From Bermanella sp047621325 (GTDB taxonomy: Bacteria > Pseudomonadota > Gammaproteobacteria > Pseudomonadales > Oceanobacteraceae): a stretch of DNA of 64,000 nt. The notes beneath the pieces were generated by a model. That model was not told where the DNA came from and ran no database searches. It saw nothing but the letters and a program-made list of their open reading frames with translations. The stretch is from assembly GCA_047621325.1 (NCBI GenBank), contig JBLHLT010000012.1, positions 1 to 64,000 of the forward strand, read 5' to 3'. The translations under genes and the position numbers were made by a program. Each line of letters opens with the position of its first letter. Positions within the stretch are counted from its first letter, which is position 1. Below are positions 27,587 to 36,172 of this stretch, in pieces.

Positions 27587-29290
27587 TTAGTTGTCAGGAT
27601 TTAAGTGTTCTTTTTCTATATCTTGTTTTGATTTAGGCTTTGAGTATAGGTAACCTTGGACCATGTCAATGCTGAATTTTTTGCAAGTTGTTGCTTTGAA
27701 TTCTGAATCAATGCCTTCCGCTATGACGCTTAATCCCATTGTTTTAGCCATGGCGGATAAACAATGTGTAAGTTTGATGTTCTTCACATCGTATTCACTC
27801 TCAGGGATTATATTTTTATCAATTTTTAAGCCTGAAATAGGAAAATTACTTAAATGAGAAATAGAGGAGTAACCGGTTCCAAAGTCATCCAAAAGCAATT
27901 TACAACCGAGATTGTGTATGCTTTGTATTACTTGTTTAGCTTGGGATTCAACTTTAAATAAAGCCGTTTCGGTTATTTCAATGTCAATCAAATGGGCAGG
28001 AATATTATACGTCGACAGGCAATATTGAATATAATTTACTAGTCTTACTTCACACAGTTGAACGGGTGATACATTAATAGCCATTCTGAATGGGATGGTT
28101 TGAGTTTCATTCCATTTTGCTAGCGTTGAAAGGGCTTCATTGATGACCCATTCGCCAATCTCTATAATAAGATGTGTTTCCTCTGCGATTTTAATGAACT
28201 CATCAGGCATACGCAGTGAACCTTTATCCTGCCATCTTATTAAAGCCTCGAAGCCTTCGACTTCATTGTTGGAAAGGTTAATGACAGACTGGTAGTGCAA
28301 AATTAATTGATTATTGCTAACGACTGTCCTTAATGACGTTTCGATTTCGATGCGTAATAAAAATTGACGTTGCATTTCGTCTTCAAAAAAACAAGCTTGG
28401 CCGCGACCTTTTCGTTTTGCCCGGTACATTGCAATGTCTGCGTATTTAAATAGAGTTTCACTTGTTAAGCCATTATCAGGAAATAGGGATATGCCAATAC
28501 TCGCTCCAGTCGTTATGACGTTATTTTCAATGTCAAAAGGCTTTTGTAATACCGTAATAATTCGCCTTGCAACGGAGCTTGCTTGAGTTGGGTTATTAAT
28601 ATTACTTAATGTAATGGCGAACTCATCGCCATCCAATCTTGAGAAATGTTCACCGCCTCGTAGGCAGCTAGTGATGCGGGTTACCACTCGTTTTAATAAT
28701 AAATCGCCTATGTCATGGCCAAAATTATCATTGATGTTTTTAAAGTGATCTAAATCAAATAAGACTAATGCCACTTTAGTGTTTTTTCTGTGGTTGTTGT
28801 TGATAGTCGCTTTTAGATTTTTATCGAAGTGATAGCGGTTAGCCAGGCCAGTAAGGGCATCGCTTTCTGCCAAAGATTTAACCTGTTGATAACTACCAAG
28901 TAATTGTTGCTCAAGTTCAAAGCGCACTGCCGCGTGCATTAATGCTCTGCGTAAATGGGTCGCTGTAATGTCAGATTTAAGTAGGAAGTCTTGGGCGCCA
29001 GCTTTGAGACAGTCGATGGCGAGTGCTTCATTTTCTGCCGAGCTAATCATAATAATGGCGGTATTATAGGATTGTGTGTCATTGCGTATTTCAATGATCA
29101 TATCGAGGCCATTACGCTTGGGCATTGAATAATCCAATAGTACAACATCGTATTGATCGGCTGAATATAACTGTAAGCCTTCTTCGACCGTTTTTGCTTC
29201 TGTGACATGTGCGCTTATCTCGCTCTTTTTGAGAGAGCGTATGACGAGTTGTCGGTCTAGCTGATCATCGTCTACGAGGAGTACTTTCAT
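27587..29290 (-). CDS. Response regulator with GGDEF and EAL domains
   Basis: 567 residues. The receiver domain (1-120) keeps the aspartate in VVLLDYSMPKRNG. The GGDEF domain (about 140-300) reads LDGDEF in place of GGDEF, so cyclase activity is uncertain. The EAL domain (about 315-560) keeps EALIRW, NVSP and DDFGTGYSS, so phosphodiesterase activity is likely. It is the first gene of the operon with the CHASE kinase and the single receiver, 22 bases before the kinase. The kinase probably controls c-di-GMP turnover through it. Confidence 0.92.
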   Translation of the reverse strand: MKVLLVDDDQLDRQLVIRSLKKSEISAHVTEAKTVEEGLQLYSADQYDVVLLDYSMPKRNGLDMIIEIRNDTQSYNTAIIMISSAENEALAIDCLKAGAQDFLLKSDITATHLRRALMHAAVRFELEQQLLGSYQQVKSLAESDALTGLANRYHFDKNLKATINNNHRKNTKVALVLFDLDHFKNINDNFGHDIGDLLLKRVVTRITSCLRGGEHFSRLDGDEFAITLSNINNPTQASSVARRIITVLQKPFDIENNVITTGASIGISLFPDNGLTSETLFKYADIAMYRAKRKGRGQACFFEDEMQRQFLLRIEIETSLRTVVSNNQLILHYQSVINLSNNEVEGFEALIRWQDKGSLRMPDEFIKIAEETHLIIEIGEWVINEALSTLAKWNETQTIPFRMAINVSPVQLCEVRLVNYIQYCLSTYNIPAHLIDIEITETALFKVESQAKQVIQSIHNLGCKLLLDDFGTGYSSISHLSNFPISGLKIDKNIIPESEYDVKNIKLTHCLSAMAKTMGLSVIAEGIDSEFKATTCKKFSIDMVQGYLYSKPKSKQDIEKEHLNPDN

Positions 29291-29660
29291 TTTATAACCA
29301 GCTCAAATCCGTTGTTTGTGCGAGAGTCAGAAAGTTTAAAAATTGATCTAATATGGGTTAAGTGTAGCCTTTAATCTAATTTACACTCTCATTTAGTCGA
29401 TGTTCATAAGGTGAGTACAAATATTGGTGGGTAAGTGCACAATAGTGGGCCTAAATTAGAGGGTTAAGCGCTAAAAATGTGCAATTCACGATAGATATAG
29501 GCGTTTTAAGGCGGCTATTTTGATGAATATTCCATGCAAAAGCGGGCGATTTAACAAAGCTTGGTGTAGAATATGCCACCGATATTTACAGGGTTAGGTT
29601 GTTTTCTCGTCGAAATATCAACCATGAAAACAACCATTAGGATTGAAAGAGGACTTACAA
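29291..29660. other. Divergent promoter region, signalling operon / fadE copy 2
   Basis: 370 bases between two divergent transcription units. A ribosome-binding site (AGAGGA) precedes the fadE ATG. No CAAAC-N4-GTTTG box like those before copy 1 was found, so the two dehydrogenases are probably regulated differently. Confidence 0.5.
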
Positions 29661-31445
29661 ATGCCTGAATATACAGCTCCCTTGCGCGACATGCGCTTTC
29701 TTCTTAACGAAGTATTTGATGCACCTAAAATGTGGTCAGAAAACCCACGTTTAGCCGAAGTCGTCGACCCAGATACGGCTGATGCTATTCTTGAAGAAGC
29801 AGGTAAAATCTCTGCACAGATTCTTGCACCACTAAACCGCGAAGGCGACGAAGTAGGCTCTACTTGGAAAGACGGCGAAGTAACCGCACCTCCAGGTTTC
29901 AAAGAAGCTTACGCAACATACAGCGAAGGCGGTTGGGGCGGCCTTGGCGGCAACCCAGAATTCGGCGGCATGGGTATGCCTAAGATGCTTGTTGGCCAAG
30001 TTGAAGAAATGATTCAAGGTTCAAACATCGCATTTGGTCTAGCACCAATGCTAACCGCAGGTGCGTGTTTATCTCTAAATGCACACGGCTCACAAGAACT
30101 TAAAGAAAAATACCTACCTAACATGTATTCAGGCGTATGGCCTGGCGCAATGGACTTAACAGAACCACATTGCGGTACTGACCTAGGTATTATTCGTACC
30201 AAAGCTGAGCCTAACGCAGACGGTTCATACGCCATTTCTGGCACCAAGATCTTCATCACTTGGGGCGAGCACGACATGGCGGAAAACATCATCCACCTTG
30301 TGCTAGCAAAATTACCAGACGCCCCCGCTGGCCCTAAAGGCATCTCTTTATTCTTAGTACCTAAGATTTTAGTAAACGAAGACGGCTCTCTGGGCGAACG
30401 CAACCCAGTCAGCTGTGGCTCTATCGAACACAAAATGGGCATCAAAGCATCTGCTACGTGTGTAATGAACTATGACGGCGCAAAAGGTTGGTTGATTGGT
30501 GAAGAGAACAAAGGCCTAAACGCCATGTTCACCATGATGAACTACGAGCGTGTTGCGGTTGGTATCCAAGGTTTGGGCGTAGCTGAAAACTCTTACCAAA
30601 ACGCAGTAACGTACGCCAACGACCGTATTCAGTCGCGTGCACCAACGGGCAAGCAATTCCCAGACAAAGCCGCTGACCCAATCATCGTTCACCCAGACGT
30701 GCGCCGTATGCTATTAACCATGCGTGCTAACACTGAAGGTTCTCGTGCGTTCTCAACTTACGCATCTAAGTGGTTAGACCTTTCTAAGTTCTCTGATGAT
30801 GAAGAAACGAAAAAACACGCTGAAGCCATGATTTCATTGCTAACGCCTGTTGTTAAATCGTTCCTAACCGATCTTGCACTTGAATCAGCCGTTGCTGGTC
30901 AGCAAGTGTTTGGTGGTCACGGTTTCATCCGTGAATGGGGTCAAGAGCAACACGTACGTGACATTCGTATCACTCAAATCTACGAAGGTACTAACGGTAT
31001 TCAATCTCTGGATTTGATCGGTCGTAAGATCGCAGCAAATGGCGGCGCATTCTTCAAACTGTACGCACAAGAAATCAATGATTTCATCGCGTCACAAGAA
31101 GGCAATGCAAAAATGGCTGAATTCATTAACCCATTGAAAGCCGCACTTGCTAACTTGTCTGATCTTACTGATTGGGTAATGGAAAAAGCACAATCTAATG
31201 CAAACGAGATTGGCGCATCTTCAGTTGAATACTTGCAAGTATTTGGTTACACCTCATTTGCATATATGTACGCAATGATGGCTGAAAAAGCACTTGAGAA
31301 AGAAGGTTCAGAGCCTTACTACGCAAACAAACTGGCAACTGCGCGCTTCTTCACTAAGCGTCTATTGCCAAGATACATCTCTCTAAGCGAAGCCGTAAAA
31401 GGCGGCGCAGATTGCTTGTATGAAATGACAGCGGATCAGTTTTAA
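29661..31445 (+). CDS. fadE: Acyl-CoA dehydrogenase, long FadE type (copy 2)
   Basis: About 594 residues from MPEYTAPLRDMRF. The frame is open to a TTG at 29643, but the ATG at 29661 has the better ribosome-binding site and aligns with copy 1 (MPEYKAPLRDIKF). Conserved parts are MDLTEPHCGTDLG, SGTKIFITWGEHD, FGGHGFIREWGQEQHVRDIR and IYEGTNGIQSLDL. The same long architecture as copy 1 and clear similarity along the whole length indicate paralogues, probably with different chain-length preference. Confidence 0.93.
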   Translation: MPEYTAPLRDMRFLLNEVFDAPKMWSENPRLAEVVDPDTADAILEEAGKISAQILAPLNREGDEVGSTWKDGEVTAPPGFKEAYATYSEGGWGGLGGNPEFGGMGMPKMLVGQVEEMIQGSNIAFGLAPMLTAGACLSLNAHGSQELKEKYLPNMYSGVWPGAMDLTEPHCGTDLGIIRTKAEPNADGSYAISGTKIFITWGEHDMAENIIHLVLAKLPDAPAGPKGISLFLVPKILVNEDGSLGERNPVSCGSIEHKMGIKASATCVMNYDGAKGWLIGEENKGLNAMFTMMNYERVAVGIQGLGVAENSYQNAVTYANDRIQSRAPTGKQFPDKAADPIIVHPDVRRMLLTMRANTEGSRAFSTYASKWLDLSKFSDDEETKKHAEAMISLLTPVVKSFLTDLALESAVAGQQVFGGHGFIREWGQEQHVRDIRITQIYEGTNGIQSLDLIGRKIAANGGAFFKLYAQEINDFIASQEGNAKMAEFINPLKAALANLSDLTDWVMEKAQSNANEIGASSVEYLQVFGYTSFAYMYAMMAEKALEKEGSEPYYANKLATARFFTKRLLPRYISLSEAVKGGADCLYEMTADQF

Positions 31446-31520
31446 GTCTGCATAACTTATATCCTGAGTTCACATTAATGCGAATTCAGGGTTGGGTGGA
31501 TTGATTTAAAATGAAACGCA

Positions 31521-31553
31521 AAAAGCCGAATCAGTAATGATTCGGCTTTTTTT
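31521..31553. terminator. Intrinsic terminator after fadE copy 2
   Basis: AAAAGCCGAATCA-GTAA-TGATTCGGCTTTT, a perfect 13-bp stem followed by TTT. Confidence 0.9.
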
Positions 31554-31608
31554 ATGTGGGGTAATACCCATTAGTCATAAATAGACCTGCATTAACATAA
31601 TTGATACA

Positions 31609-31634
31609 TGTAGGAGCGAGCCTGCTCGCGATAA
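31609..31634. repeat. REP-like palindrome
   Basis: TGTAGGAGCGAGCCTGCTCGCGAT-type element with core GCGAGC-CT-GCTCGC (31616-31629). It resembles Pseudomonas REP sequences and sits just before a small gene. Confidence 0.65.
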
Positions 31635-31648
31635 CAAGAGTAACATTA

Positions 31649-31924
31649 ATGAGTGATTGGTTTTGTGTTAGCGCATGGTATGAAAATGGTGAAACCGAAA
31701 TTCACTATGAAATCGCCAACGAAGATGGCGAACAATACTTTTTTTGGTTAAGCGTTAGCTTAATAAATGAAAAATTATCTCGAAAAGACGGCAGTGCATT
31801 AGATAAGTTTTTTTATGCTGAAGAAGATATGCTCGCGCTAGCTGTCACCGTCTTAGATGAAGAAATGGTTGAGGACGTGGAGCATATTGAAATTAGTACT
31901 CGGTTGTTTAACCGGTATTTTTAG
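31649..31924 (+). CDS. Small acidic protein, unknown function
   Basis: 91 residues from MSDWFCVSAW, strongly acidic (many E and D), no signal peptide or membrane helix. An upstream frame to 31601 runs through the REP-like palindrome and is not used. The family is not recognised. Composition and codon use look like a true gene. Confidence 0.55.
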   Translation: MSDWFCVSAWYENGETEIHYEIANEDGEQYFFWLSVSLINEKLSRKDGSALDKFFYAEEDMLALAVTVLDEEMVEDVEHIEISTRLFNRYF

Positions 31925-31980
31925 TGGGTTAGGTTATTTTCGGTGTGAGCATGCTAGATGTGGAATGTGAGAATTGATAT

Positions 31981-32482
31981 GTGGGAGGGCGCTTGCGCGC
32001 GACGTGACTTGGATGTCTTGGTTGCTGTTTTAAGTGCCCAAATCATTCACGACCCTTTCAGTATCATAATAATGAGAGCATTGTTATCGCGAGCAGTGCT
32101 CGACTCGTACAGGGTTTTAAAAAAATTAAAATTGTAGGAGCTCGCACCTGCGGGTGAATTGGTTATTGTTTGTTTGTGAGAGGGCGCTTGCGCGCGACGT
32201 GATTATGTTTATAGCTTCGATTTTTATGTTGCTTTTTTAAGTACCTAAATCATTCACCACCCTTTCAGTATCGCAATAATGAGAGCCTTGTTATCGCGAG
32301 CAGTGCTCGACTCGTACAGGGTTTTAAAAAAGTTAAAATTGTAGGAACCCGCACCTGCGGGTGAATTGATTGTTATTTGCTATTCGCTATTTGCTATTTG
32401 TTATTTGTTATTTGTTATTTGTGAGAGGGCGCTTGCGTGCGACGTGATTATGTTTATAGCTTGGGTGTCTTGGTTGCTGTTT
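31981..32482. repeat. Three imperfect direct repeats with REP-like palindromes
   Basis: Copies begin at 31981, 32176 and 32421 (the last is partial). Each starts GTGxGAGGGCGCTTGCGYGCGACGTG. The first two continue through CATTCACxACCCTTTCAGTATC, TTATCGCGAGCAGTGCTCGACTCG and GTAGGA(GCT/ACC)CGCACCTGCGGGTGAATT. They are several short dispersed palindromes copied as a block of about 195 bases. No protein-coding frame explains them. Confidence 0.75.
32371..32420. repeat. Heptamer tandem repeat
   Basis: About seven units of TATTTG(C/T), slightly degenerate at the left end, between repeat copies 2 and 3. Confidence 0.7.
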
Positions 32483-32554
32483 GGAAAAACGTTAAATTTT
32501 AAAATGGGGGAATAGCCTGGTAGTGTGTAGTGGTCAACTAAATCTGGTCACAAG

Positions 32555-33443
32555 TTAAGAGGCAAGTTTATATCTTGCCTCAGCATCAGCGGGTGTTAAC
32601 CCGCCATTAAAAGTATGTGGTCTATAACGACTGTAGTAATCGATTATGTATCGCGACACTTCCGATCTCGCCTCAGTAAATGATTGATAGCCTGTTGATG
32701 GCATCCATTCTGTTTTAAAGCTTCGAAAAAATCTTTCCATAGGCGCATTGTCCCAGCAGTTTCCGCGACGACTCATGCTTTGCTTAATTTGTAAGCGCCA
32801 CAATGTTTGCCGAAACTTTAAGCTGGTGTAATGACAACCTTGATCTGAGTGAAACATTAAACTTTTTGGTCTTCCTCTCGCCTCAAAAGCTAGACGCAAA
32901 GCCTTTGTGGTTAACTCGCTATCGGGAGAATGAGACATGGCCCAGCCCACTTGCATATAAATCCAATACAACGGCCAAATAGGCCCAGCGTTTACCTGTC
33001 CAAATATAGGTCACATCGCCACACCAAACTTGATTTGGCTGTTCAGTCTTAAACTGACGACTGAGCGTATTCGGAATGCTTATATGCTCGTTACCGCCCC
33101 GTTTATAGCTGTGAGACGGTAATTGACAGCTCACAAAATTAAGCTCTTTCATGCGCTTGCTGGCAATATAGCGAGTCATCGGCAAGCCTTCCGTTGTGGA
33201 AGCGGTTGCAATGGTTCTCGCACCAGCCGAGCCATTGCTTAAATGAAAAATATGTTTAACCATTGCGACTTGTTTAACCCTCTCAGGATTAATCAATTTT
33301 TTACGCTTAAGCCAATCATTAAAACTGCTTCGATAAATACTGAAGGCTTGGCATAAGTCAGTGACCTGATAAGCTCCCTTAAGCTGTTTGGCTAACGCAA
33401 ACCGTTCATGCTGTCGGACATTAAGAGAGCTGAAGCCTTTTTT
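32555..33443 (-). pseudogene. IS3 transposase orfB (DDE integrase), frameshifted
   Basis: After the programmed frameshift the reading continues SSLNVRQHERFALAKQLKG, an HTH_21 segment, and the rve core with VWCGDVTYIW (first D) and AVVLDLYA. Around 32945-32955 the frame is lost. It resumes as VGWAMSHSPDSELT with MFHSDQGCHYTS (second D) and NAPMERFFRSFKTEW (catalytic E). Homologues run LDLYARxVVGWAMS without a break, so a deletion of one base, or a few more, is likely here. Confidence 0.85.
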
Positions 33444-33703
33444 AATATTTCTTTCTCAAGCTCTAATCGTTTAACTTGTTTTTTAAGCTCAGCAATGTCT
33501 CGTTGCTCGGGCGTAATTGCATTACCAGGTGTTAACTGCCCATCACGTTCGTGTTTTAATTTTCGAACCCACTTATCCAGCGTTGATTGGCCAACGCCCA
33601 TGGCTTGAGCGGCTTCTTTTACCGAATAGCCTTGATCTAGTACTAACTGTGCGGCTTCTACTTTGAATTCTGGGTCAAAGCGTGGTCTGGTTTGTTTGGT
33701 CAT
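33392..33703 (-). CDS. IS3 transposase orfA
   Basis: About 103 residues from MTKQTRPRFDPEFKVEA, with a helix-turn-helix (YSVKEAAQAMGVGQSTLDKWV) and a C-terminal leucine-zipper-like coil (IAELKKQVKRLELEKEILKK). It overlaps orfB. An ATG nine codons upstream (33730) is possible, but the canonical family start is MTK. Confidence 0.88.
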   Translation of the reverse strand: MTKQTRPRFDPEFKVEAAQLVLDQGYSVKEAAQAMGVGQSTLDKWVRKLKHERDGQLTPGNAITPEQRDIAELKKQVKRLELEKEILKKASALLMSDSMNGLR

Positions 33704-33903
33704 ATTGTCACCGTAAATATATGAGGGCATTTTAGCACCTCCTATTACGTGACCGAAATTAGTGTGCCACTACAAAATAGAATTAGTTAGCTCGGATAGT
33801 ATTCCTGTATTCATTTTTTGAATAGTAGGTATATGTTTATATCATTTCAATAAACTTAATGGCTGATCTACTATTTGATTCACAGGTGAAGCAGAGAGTA
33901 ATT

Positions 33904-34442
33904 ATGAATAAGTCGATGAAAGGGTTGCTAGTTGCAATTATGTTTTTTTAACAGTTCATTTTCTATGGGCGAAATAGCTAGCACTAAAGAGAAGGTTTTA
34001 GTGGAGCATATATTTCCATATCAACCTCGAGATGTTTGGGCTGTAATTGGCCAGTTTTGTTCAATAAAGGAGTGGCAGTCTTTTGTTGAGGATTGCTTTA
34101 TTGAGCAGCGTACTGATGGCATCTATAGAGTGGTAATCATGAAGGACAGTAATGCATTCATTGAGCGTTTAGAGGAATACTCTGAAGAAAATATGTCTTT
34201 AACTTATAGAATTTTAAAAGGCCCGTTGGAAGTTAAGGGATATCGTTCGGAATTAAAGGTTGAAGTTGAGGGGCCAGAAAAAACAAAGCTAGAGTGGAAA
34301 ACTTGGTATACAGAGGATAGTATGGCCGGAAAAAAAAATAGAAACTTCTGAAATACTAGAAGGCCTGTTTATGAACGGTATTGTAGGTATGAATGCAATG
34401 ATTAAAAATGAACGTAAGTCGAAAATAAACAATAAACAATAA
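33904..34442 (+). pseudogene. SRPBCC-fold secreted protein, two frameshifts
   Basis: ATG at 33904 begins a signal-peptide-like MNKSMKGLLVAIMFF, which stops at once at TAA. Removing one T from the T7 run (33943-33949) joins it to NSSFSMGEIASTKEKVLVEHI and a START/SRPBCC-like core (DVWAVIGQFCSIKEWQSF, LEWKTWY). The frame breaks again at the A9 run (34330-34338). With A8 it continues IETSEILEGLFMNGIVGMNAM to a stop at 34442. So the protein would be about 175 residues and exported. Both breaks are in homopolymers, so sequencing error, slippage or decay are all possible. Ligand unknown. Confidence 0.65.
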
Positions 34443-34500
34443 ACAATAAACAATAAACAATAAACAATAAACAATAAACAATAAACAATAAACAATAAAA
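34424..34500. repeat. Heptamer tandem repeat (AATAAAC)10
   Basis: Ten perfect AATAAAC units (34424-34493) plus a partial AATAAAA. The array ends at the AGGATG ribosome-binding site of the NmrA-family gene and contains the stop codon of the restored SRPBCC frame. Confidence 0.95.
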
Positions 34501-34510
34501 GGATGAAGTT

Positions 34511-35347
34511 ATGATTATAGTTACAGGCGCAACAGGTAATGTTGGCAAAGAAGTTGTGAAGAAACTTTTAAAAAGCGGGGAAAAATTCTCAGCTTTGACT
34601 CGTGATGTTAAGGCTGCACAAGAAAAAATATCAAGTTCTGTTGATTGGATATTTGCAGATTTTGATGATCAATTAAGCTTGAGGTCTGCATTAGAGGGAG
34701 TGGATAAATTAGTTTTAATTACGCCTGCTGGCGAGAGTATGGAAAAAAATCAATTGGATATTGTAAGAATTTCCAATGATCTTGGTGTTAAAAAAATTGT
34801 AAAATTATCTGGTTTGGGCGCAGGGCCGAATGCCCTCATTAGATTGCCAAAAGCGCACTTTAAAATTGAAGAAGAAATAATAAATCTTGGAATTGATTAT
34901 GCTTTTGTAAGGCCAAATCTTTTTATGCAGGTTTTTACTGATGCAGTTCAAGCTGATGGGAATATTTATGCACCAGCTGAAGGCGCAAAAATTTCGCTGA
35001 CTGATACGAATGATATTGCAGAGATTATTGTAAGCGCTGTTTTGGATAAGACTGATGAGAAAGTTATAGAAATTACAGGTCCTGAGGCTGTGACTTATGA
35101 AGAGGTGGCAAGGAAAATATCAGAAACAAAAGGAAAACCAGTAAAGTTTGTTTCTGTGGCACCCGCGCAGGCAAAAGAATCAATGCTTGGTATGGGAATG
35201 AGCGAATGGTTGGTTGATGCTTTCTTAGAGCTATTTGATATTTACCGATCTGGTCATGGTGCTGCGATTCTTGATATCCCAGTTAAGAATATTTTAGGGC
35301 GTGATGCCACAACATTGCAGTCATATGTAACTGAGACATTTTGTTAA
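34511..35347 (+). CDS. NmrA-family NAD(P)-binding reductase
   Basis: 278 residues, atypical short-chain dehydrogenase. The N-terminal Rossmann motif is VTGATGNVGKEVVKKLL. KIVKLSGLGAGPNA lies at the usual active-site region without a YxxxK pair, as in NmrA/QOR2-like proteins. FVRPNLFMQ and ITGPEAVTYEEVARKIS are typical C-terminal parts. Adjacent AfsA-type and HAD-phosphatase genes make a reductase step in a butenolide-like pathway possible. A redox-sensing role without catalysis is an alternative. Its ribosome-binding site follows a heptamer repeat. Confidence 0.82.
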   Translation: MIIVTGATGNVGKEVVKKLLKSGEKFSALTRDVKAAQEKISSSVDWIFADFDDQLSLRSALEGVDKLVLITPAGESMEKNQLDIVRISNDLGVKKIVKLSGLGAGPNALIRLPKAHFKIEEEIINLGIDYAFVRPNLFMQVFTDAVQADGNIYAPAEGAKISLTDTNDIAEIIVSAVLDKTDEKVIEITGPEAVTYEEVARKISETKGKPVKFVSVAPAQAKESMLGMGMSEWLVDAFLELFDIYRSGHGAAILDIPVKNILGRDATTLQSYVTETFC

Positions 35348-35396
35348 AAATATTTTTATCATATCTTGATCTAATAAGTATATATAAGTATATAAA

Positions 35397-36155
35397 ATGA
35401 AAGACTTACGGAGCAGTAGCGAGATTATTATTGTAGGTAATAAATTTCACAATTTCACAAATATCCAGGGCGCGATGACAGTGTCAGAATTTTCAGGCCT
35501 TGTCGAGGAAGAGTTTAATGGTACGGTTGCACCCAATAAAATTATCTTTGGTCAGGGTGTTTCTGAAAGCTGGGTTGTGCATATTAAATCAAAATTAGAT
35601 TTATTGGATATTAAAATTGAAGTAGCTGGCGACAAATCTATACTGACTAGAACCAGTGGTAAATTAAGCCATAAGGTTAAACGTCATAATATATTAATTA
35701 GTGATCCGCTTATTTCTGGCAGTCAAAAGTACGTAATGAACCTTTGTATTGATGATGAATGCGAGCTTATGGCTGACCATACTACAGGTAGTCATATCCA
35801 AGGAATGATATTGATTGAAGCTGCTAGACAGGCGTTCTTGGCGGTAAGTGAAAGTTACATGATGCCATCTAAAAATAAATATTACTTTGTTATTAATAAA
35901 TTTGCTTTTCCTGTTCCGACTAAAATTGGTTTTGAAATTTATAATTTTAAATCGTCAGGTGAAGAAAAACTGTCAGTGTGTGCGGATATTAATTTTATTC
36001 AAAATGATAGTGTAGTCTGTAGTGTGGATGTTTCATATACGGCTCTTCTAGACTCTCGATTATCTACAAAAGAAAGGGAGATGTCAGCTAAATCTCTAGA
36101 GTACACATTAGGTTTGGCTAGTGAGTCAGAAGATCTATTTTCCAAGGTCGTTTAA
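35397..36155 (+). CDS. AfsA-type hotdog protein (butyrolactone synthase family)
   Basis: 252 residues. The C-terminal part (about 90-210) has the AfsA hotdog signature: KRHNILISDPLISG, then ADHTTGSHIQGM (D127, H128) and LIEAARQAFLAV (E141, R144), the key DH and EAARQ residues of the family. AfsA joins a beta-ketoacyl chain to dihydroxyacetone phosphate in Streptomyces A-factor synthesis. Streptomyces AfsA has two such repeats. Here one repeat is clear and the N-terminal 85 residues are not recognised. An internal ATG (MTVSEFSGLV) is an alternative start. The ribosome-binding site is weak. It follows the NmrA-type gene after 49 bases. Confidence 0.8.
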   Translation: MKDLRSSSEIIIVGNKFHNFTNIQGAMTVSEFSGLVEEEFNGTVAPNKIIFGQGVSESWVVHIKSKLDLLDIKIEVAGDKSILTRTSGKLSHKVKRHNILISDPLISGSQKYVMNLCIDDECELMADHTTGSHIQGMILIEAARQAFLAVSESYMMPSKNKYYFVINKFAFPVPTKIGFEIYNFKSSGEEKLSVCADINFIQNDSVVCSVDVSYTALLDSRLSTKEREMSAKSLEYTLGLASESEDLFSKVV

Positions 36156-36172
36156 TAATAGGTAGGATCTGT

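Larger units (their letters stand above)
32526..33774 (-). mobile_element. IS3-family insertion sequence with broken transposase
   Basis: About 1.25 kb bounded by imperfect 26-bp inverted repeats: TGTAGTGG...GGTCAC at the left and its complement at 33749-33774, 20 of 26 matching. It carries orfA and orfB with a slippery A6G heptamer (33437-33443) for the usual -1 frameshift. No clear target duplication is seen beside the ends. OrfB has an extra frameshift, so the element is probably dead unless helped in trans. Confidence 0.88.

Noticed and set aside
31981..32482. CRISPR array
   Set aside because: The repeats are long, imperfect and unequally spaced, with no constant short repeat/spacer pattern and no cas genes.
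34289..34495. Minus-strand frame with repeated FIVYCLL units
   Set aside because: It is only the translation of the heptamer tandem repeat.
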